DNA of 64,000 nt from Ignavibacteriota bacterium (GCA_003820375.1 RPQH01000013.1:1-64000), one strand, 5' to 3'; counted from the first letter of the stretch, positions 31,647 to 42,627 are shown. Notes: generated by a model not told the origin, from the sequence alone. Made by a program: numbers and translations.

Positions 31647-33089
31647 TTGATAAACAAAGCCGATTTTATTAATAATATCCCACTTCTGATTATAGCTGCA
31701 ACATCACTTTTAATTTTAATTATAGAAGCAATTTTTCCTCACGGTAAAAAAAAGATAGGCGAAAAAATTATATTTTACCTTTCAATAGTTTCACTGATAG
31801 TTGCTATAAACTATTCTTTCCCGCAATTAACCGTAAATTCATTATTCTTTAGCTCGTTCTTACGGTTAAGTACCTTTAGTGTAGTTGTGAATATCACTAT
31901 GCTTCTTGGTATTCTCATCACAGTACTGTCTTCTAAAGAATATCTAGAAAAAGAGGGGATAAATTACGGCGAATATTATTCGTTACTGTTTATTGCGACT
32001 CTTGGAATGATGCTGATGGTAATGGCTTATGACCTTATTATAGTTTTTGTGGGACTTGAAATTATGTCAATTTCATTTTATGTACTCGCAGGATTTATGA
32101 GGAAACGTCTTGAATCTAACGAAAGTGCCTTAAAATATTTTCTGCTGGGAGCTTTCTTCACAGGATTCTTGCTTATGGGTATTGCTTTAATATACGGCTA
32201 TACCGGTTCTACCAGTTATTCTTTCTTTACGAATTTTAAAAACCAGACAGAGCCAACATATTTTCTTGGTATTGTTCTTATCTTAATCGCATTTATATTC
32301 AAAACAGGTTCATTTCCTTTGCAAATGTGGATACCTGATGTGTACCAGGGTGCTCCAACAGTTGTTACTGGAATGATGTCATCTGTAGGGAAAACAGCGG
32401 CATTTGGTGCATTACTCGTTTTCTTTACTACATTTGGACTTGAAAAATTTTCAATGTTAATAGCAATTCTTGCTATTTTAACAATGCTTTACGGCAATGT
32501 TGTTGCTTTACTTCAAACTAATATTAAGCGTCTGCTGGCTTATTCAAGCATTGCACATGCAGGTTATATTTTAATCGGATTTATACTTGTAACACCATCA
32601 TCTACTCATGCAGTTGTATTTTACCTTGTATCATATGTTCTGATGCAGCTTGGTGCATTTATTGTTATCGGAATAGTTGAAGCTCAAGCTGATACTATGG
32701 AAGACAGGAGTTTATCTAATACTTTAGAAAGCTATAAAGGTCTTGGAAAAACAAATCCCGGGCTTGCGAGTATTTTATCAATATTTTTATTTTCACTCGC
32801 CGGAATCCCGCCTTTTGCCGGTTTTTGGGGAAAATATTATATTTTTCTTTCTGTAATCCAAAATAACTTCATTTGGGTGGCTATTGTTGGAATTTTACTG
32901 AGCTTAATTGGGGTTTACTACTATATTAAAGTAATTTTATTTATGTGGTTTTATGAACCGGTTACAGGAACGATACAAAAATCAAAATCAGAATTTGCCT
33001 TCACGGCTGCCGTTATTTCAACTATCGGCTTATTCTTATTTGGTATATATCCCGACCTATTACTCCGGTACATTAGAGCCATATTCTAA
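31647..33089 (+). CDS. nuoN: NADH-quinone oxidoreductase subunit N
   Basis: SFPLQMWIPDVYQGAPTVVTGMMSSVGKTAAF. Confidence 0.93.
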   Translation: MINKADFINNIPLLIIAATSLLILIIEAIFPHGKKKIGEKIIFYLSIVSLIVAINYSFPQLTVNSLFFSSFLRLSTFSVVVNITMLLGILITVLSSKEYLEKEGINYGEYYSLLFIATLGMMLMVMAYDLIIVFVGLEIMSISFYVLAGFMRKRLESNESALKYFLLGAFFTGFLLMGIALIYGYTGSTSYSFFTNFKNQTEPTYFLGIVLILIAFIFKTGSFPLQMWIPDVYQGAPTVVTGMMSSVGKTAAFGALLVFFTTFGLEKFSMLIAILAILTMLYGNVVALLQTNIKRLLAYSSIAHAGYILIGFILVTPSSTHAVVFYLVSYVLMQLGAFIVIGIVEAQADTMEDRSLSNTLESYKGLGKTNPGLASILSIFLFSLAGIPPFAGFWGKYYIFLSVIQNNFIWVAIVGILLSLIGVYYYIKVILFMWFYEPVTGTIQKSKSEFAFTAAVISTIGLFLFGIYPDLLLRYIRAIF

Positions 33090-33104
33090 TAAAAAGACCG
33101 GATT

Positions 33105-34205
33105 ATGAAATTAATTTATTCGAAATGGAACGAGCAATCGTTAACGGATGAACAACGCCTTGAAAAGCTGACTTCATTGTTCAGCTATATACTTATTCAG
33201 ACCAACGGCGATGTTAATGAAGCTCTTGAGTGGATGCAGCAGCTCGATGAGAAGTATGAATTCTTCGACAAAAACCTTTCTTTTGGCGATTTTGTTGAAA
33301 TGCTGAAAGATAAAGGATATATCGAAGAAGCTAAGGATATGTATATCCTTAAATCAAAAGGTGCAGTAAGAGTTAGGAAAGATTCTTTCAAAGAGATATT
33401 TTCTAACCTTAAAAAATCTGCAGATGGACTGCACGAAACACCTCTTACAGGTACCGGTGTTGACCGCGACAACTATACTAAAAAGTATAAGTTCGGAGAC
33501 CAGGCAACTAATATAGACCCCACTCAAACATTATCAAATGCCTTTAAAAGGGAAGGGATAGATGATTTTAAGCTCAATGAAGATGATATAGAGGTCTATG
33601 AAACGGAACATATGACTACTTGTGCAACGGTTCTTCTGCTTGATATAAGCCACAGCATGATATTATATGGTGAAGACAGAATAACTCCGGCTAAACAGGT
33701 TGCACTGGCATTATCTGAGTTAATTTTATCGAAATTCAGGAAGGATTCTTTAAATATAGTATTGTTTGGTGATGAAGCCAAAGAAGTTTCGGTTTCAGAA
33801 CTCCCGTTTATCACTGTAGGACCTTTCCATACCAATACGAAAGCAGGGCTTGAGCTTGCCAGGCATATTTTAAGCCGCAGAAAGAGCTCTAATAAGCAAA
33901 TATTCATGATTACCGATGGAAAACCTTCTGCTATTTATGAAGATAAAAATTCAAGGCGTATTTATAAGAATTCATTTGGATTGGACCCTAAAATAGTCAA
34001 TAAAACTCTGGATGAAGCTGTTGCATGCAGGCGTGAAAAAATAAAGATTACTACCTTTATGATTGCTGATGACTCATATCTTGTCAGGTTTGTACAGGAT
34101 TTCACTAAGGCAAACAACGGCAAAGCTTACTATTCAAGCTTAAATGACCTTGGAGAACATATTTTTGTTGATTATTTGAGGAATAAAAGAAGAATGGAAG
34201 AATAA
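33105..34205 (+). CDS. VWA domain-containing protein
   Basis: LLLDISHSMILYGEDRITPAKQVALALSELI (MIDAS DxSxS). Confidence 0.88.
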   Translation: MKLIYSKWNEQSLTDEQRLEKLTSLFSYILIQTNGDVNEALEWMQQLDEKYEFFDKNLSFGDFVEMLKDKGYIEEAKDMYILKSKGAVRVRKDSFKEIFSNLKKSADGLHETPLTGTGVDRDNYTKKYKFGDQATNIDPTQTLSNAFKREGIDDFKLNEDDIEVYETEHMTTCATVLLLDISHSMILYGEDRITPAKQVALALSELILSKFRKDSLNIVLFGDEAKEVSVSELPFITVGPFHTNTKAGLELARHILSRRKSSNKQIFMITDGKPSAIYEDKNSRRIYKNSFGLDPKIVNKTLDEAVACRREKIKITTFMIADDSYLVRFVQDFTKANNGKAYYSSLNDLGEHIFVDYLRNKRRMEE

Positions 34206-34367
34206 TAATAAGGTAATTTTATATATAACTAATGAGGGGCGTTTGACAGGTGAATCATTCGTCCCTTATTTATGTCTAATTCTAAACTTTTGTTTTTATA
34301 ATAAATACAAATTTCATTGAAAGTTTAAGAAATTTGTTTAAACTTACATAAATAATTAATAATTAAC

Positions 34368-35234
34368 TTGGTTTTAGGTTTTTTATATCTTTTATCCACA
34401 TTTTTTACTTTTCAAACCGATTCATTGGTCTATAAAGAGTCTATTGGCGATTTCAAAAATGCAGCAGCCATTTCTTCATCAAGAGAAGATTTAATATTTA
34501 TCACAGATATCCAACTAAACAAAATATATAAGTATTCACTTACAGGTAAGCTTCTTGGCACCTTTGGAGGTACCGGCTTTAACCTGAATTCACTCGACCA
34601 GCCGGTAGCAATTGATGCCTCAAATGGACTTGATGTATTTGTCTGTGACTACCAGAACAACCGTATTCAAAGGTACGATATTAACCTTAATCTGGTTGGA
34701 ACATTTAGCTTAAATTCCTATAACTTAACTGCAGAAAACTCAGGTAAAATCTATTATCCTAACGGAATTGCTTTTTTAAATACATCAGAGGTTTTTATTA
34801 TAGCTGATGCAGCAAATTATAAAGCCGCAAAGCTAAAAGCACTGGAAGAAGTTTCCAACCTTTTTGCTAATTCAAATATAGGGCTTGAGAGGCTGGGTTC
34901 ACCGTCAAAAATTGTACGGGGGAGCAATCTTGATGTTTGGATATTGGATAAGGATAACAGCGATATCATTAATTTTGATAATTATGGAACGTATGTAAGA
35001 CGGTTAAAAAATCCGGATAAAGATACCGTTATTTCAATTACATATAATTCTGATAATCTGTACATTTTAAAAAGCAGTTCCATTGCCGTATATGATTTAA
35101 AACTGAATAAATACACCGCTTATCATAAATACGACGGAAATAATTTAGGAGTAATTAAAGATTTGGCTGTATTAAATAAAAATAATGTATTAATTTTAAG
35201 TAATATAAAAATTCATAAATATATAATTCAATAA
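34368..35234 (+). CDS. NHL-repeat-like beta-propeller protein
   Basis: [19 protein letters not shown]...[27 protein letters not shown]. Confidence 0.75.
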   Translation: MVLGFLYLLSTFFTFQTDSLVYKESIGDFKNAAAISSSREDLIFITDIQLNKIYKYSLTGKLLGTFGGTGFNLNSLDQPVAIDASNGLDVFVCDYQNNRIQRYDINLNLVGTFSLNSYNLTAENSGKIYYPNGIAFLNTSEVFIIADAANYKAAKLKALEEVSNLFANSNIGLERLGSPSKIVRGSNLDVWILDKDNSDIINFDNYGTYVRRLKNPDKDTVISITYNSDNLYILKSSSIAVYDLKLNKYTAYHKYDGNNLGVIKDLAVLNKNNVLILSNIKIHKYIIQ

Positions 35235-35241
35235 AAACAAA

Positions 35242-35676
35242 ATGGCAAAAGATTTAAACAAAGTAACGCTTATCGGGCGGCTTGGTCAGGACCCCGAGCT
35301 GAAATACACGCAGAGCGGTATTGCAGTAACAAAATTCTCTATGGCAACCAGTATGTCATGGAAAGACCAGGACGGCAATAACCAGGAAAAAACCGAATGG
35401 CATAATATTGTTGTCTGGCGTAAGCTTGCAGAGATTTGTGCAGAGTATCTGAAAAAAGGCAGCAAGGTCTATTGTGAAGGCAGCTTAAAAACCGAATCAT
35501 GGGAAGATGAAAATAAGAAGAAACATTACAGAACAGAAATTGTAATGAATGATATGATAATGCTTGATTCAAAAGGACAAACTGATATGGGCAATGGCGG
35601 ACACACTCAACAACCGGGTACTTCTGTTCAGGATACCGGTGCTGCAACCGTTAAAGATGACGACCTGCCGTTCTAA
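35242..35676 (+). CDS. ssb: single-stranded DNA-binding protein
   Basis: [32 protein letters not shown]; acidic tail DDDLPF. Confidence 0.96.
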   Translation: MAKDLNKVTLIGRLGQDPELKYTQSGIAVTKFSMATSMSWKDQDGNNQEKTEWHNIVVWRKLAEICAEYLKKGSKVYCEGSLKTESWEDENKKKHYRTEIVMNDMIMLDSKGQTDMGNGGHTQQPGTSVQDTGAATVKDDDLPF

Positions 35677-35706
35677 GCTGTAAATAAATATTTAGGTTTA
35701 CTCATA

Positions 35707-35738
35707 CAAATGCCTCTGAAAAGAGGCATTTGTGCTTT
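35707..35738 (+). terminator. intrinsic terminator after ssb
   Basis: CAAATGCCTC-TGAAAA-GAGGCATTTG then CTTTT. Confidence 0.8.
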
Positions 35739-35944
35739 TCAAGAACAATAAACAGTAATAAATTGCATTTTTTAGTATAATATATTAACTTAGAACATTC
35801 CTATTAAACTTTTGAATTTACAACATCCTGCAGGAGATTTTCTGTCTTTAGTTTCAAATTATATAAATAATTCTAAGGCAAGTATTAAAAAAATAAATTT
35901 GTATCCATGTTGCTAATAAATTAAAAATATAATTTAGTACAACA

Positions 35945-37357
35945 ATGAAAAATTCAATTTTATTTTCATGTATAATTCTTAGTTCTCTTGTAATGCATTT
36001 AAAAATCCTGGCACAGGAATCCTGGATTCCAACTAGTGTCAACTATGCTCCTTCAGGAAGATCTTTTCAAACTGTAGTATGGACAGGCAGCAAAATGATT
36101 ATATGGGGAGGTAATAATAATTATGGATATTTAAAAACAGGTGGAGTATATGACCCTATTTCTAATACCTGGGCTGTAACGGATTCAATTAATGGTCCAA
36201 ACGGAAGATATTTCCATACAGCCGTATGGACAGGAAGCAGAATGTTAATCTGGGGAGGAAGAGGTCCCAGCAATTTGAGAACAGGTAAGTCGTATGACCC
36301 TGTAACGAACAATTGGAATATAATTGATACAGCTAATGCACCATCGGCTCGTGAAATGCATACAGCTGTATGGACAGGGAGTAAAATGATAATTTGGGGA
36401 GGTCAAACAAACAACGGTACTACAAATACAGGAGGAATGTATGACCCCATCTCAAACACATGGACAACAATGTCAACAACTAATGCCCCATCTCCTCGTA
36501 AACATCACTCTGCTGTCTGGGTAGGAAGCAAAATGATTATTTGGGGTGGAGACAGTACAGTAGGTTCATATTATTTAAAAACAGGAGGTGTCTATGATCC
36601 TTCAACAGATACATGGACATCAACTTCATTATCAAACTGTCCTGCAGAACGTAACATGCACACCGCGGTTTGGACAGGGAGTAAAATGATAATCTGGGGT
36701 GGACATAATCCCGGTAGTGGTTATTTATTCACTGGAGGAAGATATGATCCGGTCGCAAATGTTTGGACAACAACATCGGATAATAATGTCCCTGCAGGAA
36801 GATCATATCATACTGCAATATGGACAGGCAGTAAGATGGTTATTTGGGGCGGTTCAAATGGTTCAGGAAGCAGTAATTTATTTTATTCAGGCGGAATATA
36901 TAACCAGGCTAATGATAGTTGGGATTCGACAACAACAACAGGCGCTCCTGTACCCAGATCACATCACTCGGCAGTATGGACCGGAAGTACAATGATTATA
37001 TGGGGAGGTTCAAGCACAAATTATCTTAATACCGGCGGAAAATATATAAATCCAACTCTGGTTGGAATTGAACCAGTTAATGAAAGAATTCCTTCAAACT
37101 TCGAATTAAAGCAGAACTTTCCAAATCCCTTTAATCCCTCAACAACAATACAATATGATTTGACGAAAGCAACAAATGTGAAATTAATAATTATCGATAT
37201 GCTTGGCGAAGAAATTACAGAACTCGTAAATACACATCAAAAAGCGGGTGAATATGAAGTGATATGGGATGCCTCAAACTTTGCATCAGGGGTTTATTTC
37301 TATAAATTCGAAACAGAATCCTTTACAGATGTGAAGAAAATGATACTTTTAAAATAA
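35945..37357 (+). CDS. secreted Kelch-like repeat protein with T9SS sorting domain
   Basis: Seven AVWTGSKMIIWGG repeats; LKQNFPNPFNPSTTIQYDL...MILLK. Confidence 0.9.
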   Translation: MKNSILFSCIILSSLVMHLKILAQESWIPTSVNYAPSGRSFQTVVWTGSKMIIWGGNNNYGYLKTGGVYDPISNTWAVTDSINGPNGRYFHTAVWTGSRMLIWGGRGPSNLRTGKSYDPVTNNWNIIDTANAPSAREMHTAVWTGSKMIIWGGQTNNGTTNTGGMYDPISNTWTTMSTTNAPSPRKHHSAVWVGSKMIIWGGDSTVGSYYLKTGGVYDPSTDTWTSTSLSNCPAERNMHTAVWTGSKMIIWGGHNPGSGYLFTGGRYDPVANVWTTTSDNNVPAGRSYHTAIWTGSKMVIWGGSNGSGSSNLFYSGGIYNQANDSWDSTTTTGAPVPRSHHSAVWTGSTMIIWGGSSTNYLNTGGKYINPTLVGIEPVNERIPSNFELKQNFPNPFNPSTTIQYDLTKATNVKLIIIDMLGEEITELVNTHQKAGEYEVIWDASNFASGVYFYKFETESFTDVKKMILLK

Positions 37358-37374
37358 TAGATAGTAAAATTGAA

Positions 37375-37403
37375 AAGAGTCTGTCATTTTTTGACAGACT
37401 CTT
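37375..37403. terminator. terminator hairpin
   Basis: AAGAGTCTGTCA-TTTTT-TGACAGACTCTT. Confidence 0.8.
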
Positions 37404-37443
37404 AATCCAACAAATCTTTTAATCCGTTTAATCCCGGTTCAGA

Positions 37444-38517
37444 CTATTTTGCTGATATCACCTTATCCAATCCGAATATATGAGCAATCAAAGCTGTTCT
37501 AATCCACATTCCGTTGCGTTCCTGACGCCAGTACATAGCTCTTGGGTCATCATCAACTGCCGGGTCAATTTCCTGGCGGCGGGGGAGTGGATGCATTATT
37601 ATTGCAGTCTTCTTTATCATCTTTAAATGCTCTTTTGTAATATGGAATTTGCTGTAATCAATATCCTTTGATTCACCGTTGATATCGTATTCATCCTGTA
37701 TTCTTGTCATATAAATTGCATCTACATTCTTAATTGCCTTGTTCATATTATCGGTTTCGATAAATTCCATTTTATGCTTAATCAAAAATTTCTTTATATC
37801 ATCGCCAATTTTAAGATAATCCGGTGAGACATAAATAAACTTCACATTTTTATAATTCTTCAGCAAATAAGTTAACGACCTGACCGTTCTTCCGCGTTTC
37901 AGGTCACCAACCATGGCAATTGTTTTATTATCTATACCGCCCTTATCATTAAATGCCCAGTTTAGCGTGTACAGGTCAAGTAACGCCTGTGTTGGATGCT
38001 GGTCTTTACCTGAACCGCCGTTAATTACGGGTATAGGCCTGTTTGTTTTGTTCAGAAGCCATGCAGTCTTCTCGGCAAAGCCCTCTTCGAAATGACGCAT
38101 GATGATAAGGTCTGTGTATGAGCTGAATGTTCTTACTGTATCTTCAGGAGATTCACCTTTTAATTCGGATGATGTAGAAGTTGAACGTATCTCGCTAACT
38201 TTCATTCCTAATATATAACAAGCACTCTGGAATGAAAGGAAAGTCCTTGTGGATGGCTGAATGAAATAAAGAATCGCTCTTTTATGTGAAAGAAGCGTCT
38301 GCAGCCAGTCAATACCTTCTTTTTCCTTTGCAATGGTTCTTATCTTTGTTGCTAATTTAAATAAATGATCAAGTATCTTCCTGTCGAATTGCTGTGAGAA
38401 TAAACAATCGAACAGGTGATTATCTTCATCAAAATAATTAAGTTTTTTGTTAAGCGGGACTTTGTAAAACTCGTCCCAGTTAAGTTTTTTCAGTGAATCT
38501 TCTTTTTTTACAGGCAT
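37444..38517 (-). CDS. pyrB: aspartate carbamoyltransferase family protein
   Basis: PSTRTFLSFQSACYILG; GSGKDQHPTQALLDLYT; HPLPRRQEID. Confidence 0.8.
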   Translation of the reverse strand: MPVKKEDSLKKLNWDEFYKVPLNKKLNYFDEDNHLFDCLFSQQFDRKILDHLFKLATKIRTIAKEKEGIDWLQTLLSHKRAILYFIQPSTRTFLSFQSACYILGMKVSEIRSTSTSSELKGESPEDTVRTFSSYTDLIIMRHFEEGFAEKTAWLLNKTNRPIPVINGGSGKDQHPTQALLDLYTLNWAFNDKGGIDNKTIAMVGDLKRGRTVRSLTYLLKNYKNVKFIYVSPDYLKIGDDIKKFLIKHKMEFIETDNMNKAIKNVDAIYMTRIQDEYDINGESKDIDYSKFHITKEHLKMIKKTAIIMHPLPRRQEIDPAVDDDPRAMYWRQERNGMWIRTALIAHIFGLDKVISAK

Positions 38518-38579
38518 TGAATATAATTTTATTTAAAATTTGTATTATACTTTGTGTTTAATTTCATTCCCAAACACCT

Positions 38580-38605
38580 CTTTCCCAAATTTCTATTTGG
38601 GAAAG
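38580..38605. repeat. REP-like hairpin flanking the RAYT gene (downstream side)
   Basis: CTTTCCCAAAT-TTCT-ATTTGGGAAAG. Confidence 0.88.
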
Positions 38606-38624
38606 CCCATATTGGATCTTCAAT

Positions 38625-39161
38625 CTACCATTCCATCTCAGCTATATCAATTATACTTTCCTTATCACAATAATAATATCCATATGAACTATATTTCCAA
38701 TCTTCCGGCTCTTTAACATATCCATGTTTAACAGGGTTGAAATGTATATAATCAACTTTCTGCTTAAACATATAATCTGAAGTGATTATTTCCGGATGAT
38801 AACTTTCCTGCCACACTTGATAGTCACTTTTAACCTTGTGGTTTTTCTTATTCATTTGAAGAGACTTAAGAATACCATCTTCACAAGATTTTTTCAATTC
38901 TTTAATAATTTCTCTTGCTGTGAAACCTTTTATTGCCTGCATTATACTTTTAACATCGCTAGCAGTAACAATCATGTGGAAATGATCAAAAAGGAAAACA
39001 TAAGCAAAAACATTAAGACCCTTTACTATTTGCGAGAACTTTATACTTTCAAAAAGAATATTTAAATATTTCTCATTGTTAAATATTGGTATCCAATTTA
39101 CTATTGACGAAGTAACAAAATATAAACCATCCTTATCTAGAATCTTATATGTACTACGCAT
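38625..39161 (-). CDS. REP-associated tyrosine (Y1/IS200-like) transposase, RAYT
   Basis: HUH motif DHFHMIV, downstream YIHFNPVKHGYVKEPEDWKYSSYGYY. Confidence 0.9.
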   Translation of the reverse strand: MRSTYKILDKDGLYFVTSSIVNWIPIFNNEKYLNILFESIKFSQIVKGLNVFAYVFLFDHFHMIVTASDVKSIMQAIKGFTAREIIKELKKSCEDGILKSLQMNKKNHKVKSDYQVWQESYHPEIITSDYMFKQKVDYIHFNPVKHGYVKEPEDWKYSSYGYYYCDKESIIDIAEMEW

Positions 39162-39186
39162 GGATTTTGGTTATCTAGCTAATGAA

Positions 39187-39212
39187 CCTTACCAAATAGA
39201 AATTTGGTAAGG
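39187..39212. repeat. REP-like hairpin variant CCTTACCAAAT-AGAA-ATTTGGTAAGG
   Basis: Perfect stem with compensatory changes relative to the CTTTCCC form. Confidence 0.88.
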
Positions 39213-39242
39213 AGGGTTGTGTTGTATCTATCTCCAATCTCT

Positions 39243-39268
39243 CTTTCCCAAAATTCTATTAGTGAAAG
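39243..39268. repeat. degenerate REP-like hairpin
   Basis: CTTTCCCAAAATTCTATTAGTGAAAG. Confidence 0.6.
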
Positions 39269-39300
39269 CCCATAGATGAATCTACAATTTCCAGTCAAAA

Positions 39301-39326
39301 CCTTACCAAATAGAAATTTGGTAAGG
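39301..39326. repeat. REP-like hairpin variant CCTTACCAAAT-AGAA-ATTTGGTAAGG
   Basis: Identical to 39187..39212. Confidence 0.88.
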
Positions 39327-39379
39327 AGGGTTGTGGCATACACTTATTGTATATAACATGGAGGTGAGATTTCCCCATA

Positions 39380-40303
39380 TTATGACATTAATAATTTCAT
39401 TATCGCTTTTTGTGTGTGCAAACGGTTCTCAGCTTCATCAAATACTATCGAATTCGGTCCGTCTATCACTTCATCAGTTATTTCTTCGCCTCTGTGGGCA
39501 GGTAAACAGTGCATTACAAGCACTTCTTTTGAAGCATGGCTTAATAGCTCTGAATTTAACTGGTATGCTTTTAAGTCAGCTAATCTTTTCGCCTTATCGT
39601 CTTCCTGACCCATGCTAATCCACACATCAGTATAAATAACGTCTGCATTCTTCACTGCTTCAACCGGGTCCTGAGTTGCGAATATTTTACTTCCTGTTTG
39701 TTTAGCAACTTCCAGTGATTCTGTTACAACAGATTCTAACGGTGTATATCCGGAAGGGGAGGCATAAGTAATATTCATTCCTACTTTTACGCAGCCCTGT
39801 ATCAATGAATGTAAAACATTATTTCCGTCGCCTATGTATGCTAAAGTTAAGCCTTTTAATACGCCGCGTTTCTCGTAAATTGTAAACAGGTCGGCAAGTA
39901 TCTGGCACGGATGGTCGTAATCTGTTAATCCGTTAATAACAGGTACGCTTGAATATTTCGCAAGGTCAAGAACTGTCTGGTAAGCAAATGTTCTTGCCAT
40001 GATTCCATCCACATACCTCGAAAGTACTTTAGCGGTATCGTGTATTGTTTCACCGCGTCCAATTTGCAGGTCTTTGGATGAGAAAAACATTCCCATTCCG
40101 CCAAGCTGGTAAATACCCGTCTCAAATGATACACGTGTCCTTGTTGATGATTTCTCGAATATCATTGCCAGTGTTTTGCCCTGAAGAAAATTTGTGTTCC
40201 TCGGGCCGTTCTTCATTTTATCTGATTCTTCTATTATCAAATTAATTTCATCTATCGTTAGTAAGTTCAATGAAATTAAATCTTTTGCTTTAAGTTTCTT
40301 CAT
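39380..40303 (-). CDS. argF: ornithine carbamoyltransferase
   Basis: FEKSSTRTRVSFETGIYQLGG; DHPCQILADL; MHCLPAHRGEEI. Confidence 0.93.
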   Translation of the reverse strand: MKKLKAKDLISLNLLTIDEINLIIEESDKMKNGPRNTNFLQGKTLAMIFEKSSTRTRVSFETGIYQLGGMGMFFSSKDLQIGRGETIHDTAKVLSRYVDGIMARTFAYQTVLDLAKYSSVPVINGLTDYDHPCQILADLFTIYEKRGVLKGLTLAYIGDGNNVLHSLIQGCVKVGMNITYASPSGYTPLESVVTESLEVAKQTGSKIFATQDPVEAVKNADVIYTDVWISMGQEDDKAKRLADLKAYQLNSELLSHASKEVLVMHCLPAHRGEEITDEVIDGPNSIVFDEAENRLHTQKAIMKLLMS

Positions 40304-40328
40304 GCTGATTATAATACTTTATTTTTAT

Positions 40329-41282
40329 TTAATGATGTATAAATGTTCCTGTTTCTCTATCAATAGCTCCCAGTATGTTTTCAATATTTGTAATGTAAGC
40401 TTGTTTCCCGTCGTTGGTAAGATACTCAATTGCTGCCTGTACTTTAGGACCCATACTTCCGGCAGAAAATTGCCCCTGTTCCATGTATGTGTGAGCTTCA
40501 TCCAGGTTCATTTCTCTTAACACTGATTGAGATGGCTTTTTAAAGTTTAAATAGCAGTACTCAACATTAGTTAAAATAATGAACTTATCGGCTTTCAGGT
40601 CAATAGCAAGCTGTGCAGATGCAAAGTCTTTATCAATGACAGCTTCAACGCCTTCGTATTCGCCATTACTGTTGATAATAACGGGTATTCCTCCGCCGCC
40701 AACAGTGATTGGAATCTGGTTCAGGAAAAGCAATTGATGTACAATCCTGGTTTCAACAATGCTAATAGGTTTAGGGGAGGGTACAACACGCCTGAATCCT
40801 TTGCCTGCGGGGTCTTCATGCATAGTCCATTTTTTCTCTCGGATAAGCTTTTGTGCCTGTTCGGTATTATAATAAGGACCAACCGGCTTTGTTGGTTTTT
40901 CAAAAGCCGGGTCCTTTTTATCTACAACCGATTGAGTAACTATAGTTACAACGTCTTTTTTAATCTTATTTCTGCGTAGGTTGTTACGGAGCGATTGCTG
41001 CAGTAAATATCCAATTTCGCCTTGTGATTCGGCCACACACACATCTAAAGGCATAGGAGGCACTTTGGATGCTGTTTCTTCATTCTGTATCAGAATATTT
41101 CCAACCTGCGGCCCGTTTCCGTGCGTTATAACTATATCGTAATCCATTTCAAACAGCGGAAGCAGCCGTTTACATGTATCGTCAATACTTTTCAGGTGAT
41201 CTTCAATACTGCCTTTGCTTTTGGAATCGCTCAGAGCATTACCTCCAAGTGCAATAACAAGAAGTTCCTTTGTATGATTCAT
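40329..41282 (-). CDS. arcC: carbamate kinase
   Basis: VIALGGNAL; THGNGPQVGNI; VGGGGIPV; GSMGPKVQAA. Confidence 0.93.
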   Translation of the reverse strand: MNHTKELLVIALGGNALSDSKSKGSIEDHLKSIDDTCKRLLPLFEMDYDIVITHGNGPQVGNILIQNEETASKVPPMPLDVCVAESQGEIGYLLQQSLRNNLRRNKIKKDVVTIVTQSVVDKKDPAFEKPTKPVGPYYNTEQAQKLIREKKWTMHEDPAGKGFRRVVPSPKPISIVETRIVHQLLFLNQIPITVGGGGIPVIINSNGEYEGVEAVIDKDFASAQLAIDLKADKFIILTNVEYCYLNFKKPSQSVLREMNLDEAHTYMEQGQFSAGSMGPKVQAAIEYLTNDGKQAYITNIENILGAIDRETGTFIHH

Positions 41283-41292
41283 CCGGTGATTG

Positions 41293-42627
41293 TTATTTTA
41301 TCTTACTTATAAATTCACTTATGATACCGGTAAGATTCGGTTCACCAATTTCCTTTAACTCATAATTAACTCTTACAGTTGGTTTATCTATGTTAACTAA
41401 TCTTCTAAGGTCAATCGGAGTTGCAATAATCACAGCATCACACGGCACTTTGTTAATAGTTTCTTCAAGGTCTTTTATCTGCTGGTCACCATAACCCATA
41501 GCCGGAAGCAATGTTCCTATACCCGGGTATTTTTTATATGTAGCTTCAATACTTTTAACTGCATACTGACGCGGGTCAACTATTTCTCCGGCACCATATT
41601 TCTGTGCGGCAATAATACCTGCACCGTACTTCATTTCACCGTGTGTGAGTGTCGGACCGTCTTCTATAACAAGTACTTTTTTATTTAATATAAGCTTTGC
41701 TCCGTCGGGTGAATCGAGTGAAATAGGGGAGGCAGCTTCAATTATTTTTGCGGTTGGATTATACCTTCTGACATTTTCTTTAACTGCAGCAACGTTTTCA
41801 GGTGATGCTGAATCAACTTTATTTATTACTATAACATCGGCTAATATTACATTAGTTAATCCGGGATAATAACAAAGCTCATGGCCCGGTCTGTGGGGGT
41901 CAACTACGGTAATTGTAAGATCTGCATCGTAAAAAGACATATCATTGTTTCCGCCATCCCATAAAATAATATCAGCCTCTTTCTCAGCTTCTCTAACGAT
42001 TGCTTCATAATCAACACCGGCATAAATAACATTTCCGGCAGCTACATGCGGCTCGTATTCTTCCATTTCTTCAATCGTGCATTCATGTTTTTTCAGGTCG
42101 GCAATCTCTGCAAAACGCTGTACTTTTTGTTTAACAAGGTCACCATAAGGCATTGGATGTCTTATAGCAACGGTCTTTTTACCCATAGAACTGAGAACCT
42201 GTACAACTTTCCTTGATGTCTGGCTCTTGCCTGCTCCGGTGCGGATTGCAACAACAGAAATTACCGGCTTGGATGATTTTATCATAGTTTCTTTTGCACC
42301 AAGCATTCTGAATGAAGCTCCGGCTGCGTTAACTCCGGCAGCTTTGGTCATGATATAATTAAATGACACATCTGAATATGCAAACACCACTTCTTTTACA
42401 TCGTATTTTTTTATCATATCAATCAGCTCTGATTCGGGGCAAATCGGAATTCCATCAGGATATAAGTCACCGCTGAGAGCAGCAGGATACTTGCGTCCAT
42501 CGATATTTGGAATTTGAGTTGCTGTAAATGCTATAACATTATACATCGGATTGCCGCGGTAGAACACATTAAAGTTATGAAAATCACGTCCTGCAGCACC
42601 CATAATTAATACATTAATTTTGTCCAT
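41293..42627 (-). CDS. cyclic 2,3-diphosphoglycerate synthetase-like P-loop GTPase
   Basis: VLIMGAAGRDFHNFN; RTGAGKSQTSRKV; INKVDSA. Confidence 0.8.
   Translation of the reverse strand: MDKINVLIMGAAGRDFHNFNVFYRGNPMYNVIAFTATQIPNIDGRKYPAALSGDLYPDGIPICPESELIDMIKKYDVKEVVFAYSDVSFNYIMTKAAGVNAAGASFRMLGAKETMIKSSKPVISVVAIRTGAGKSQTSRKVVQVLSSMGKKTVAIRHPMPYGDLVKQKVQRFAEIADLKKHECTIEEMEEYEPHVAAGNVIYAGVDYEAIVREAEKEADIILWDGGNNDMSFYDADLTITVVDPHRPGHELCYYPGLTNVILADVIVINKVDSASPENVAAVKENVRRYNPTAKIIEAASPISLDSPDGAKLILNKKVLVIEDGPTLTHGEMKYGAGIIAAQKYGAGEIVDPRQYAVKSIEATYKKYPGIGTLLPAMGYGDQQIKDLEETINKVPCDAVIIATPIDLRRLVNIDKPTVRVNYELKEIGEPNLTGIISEFISKIK

Noticed and set aside
40194-40520. Plus-strand 108-aa hydrophobic ORF between argF and arcC
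   Set aside because: Lies antisense over both conserved genes.
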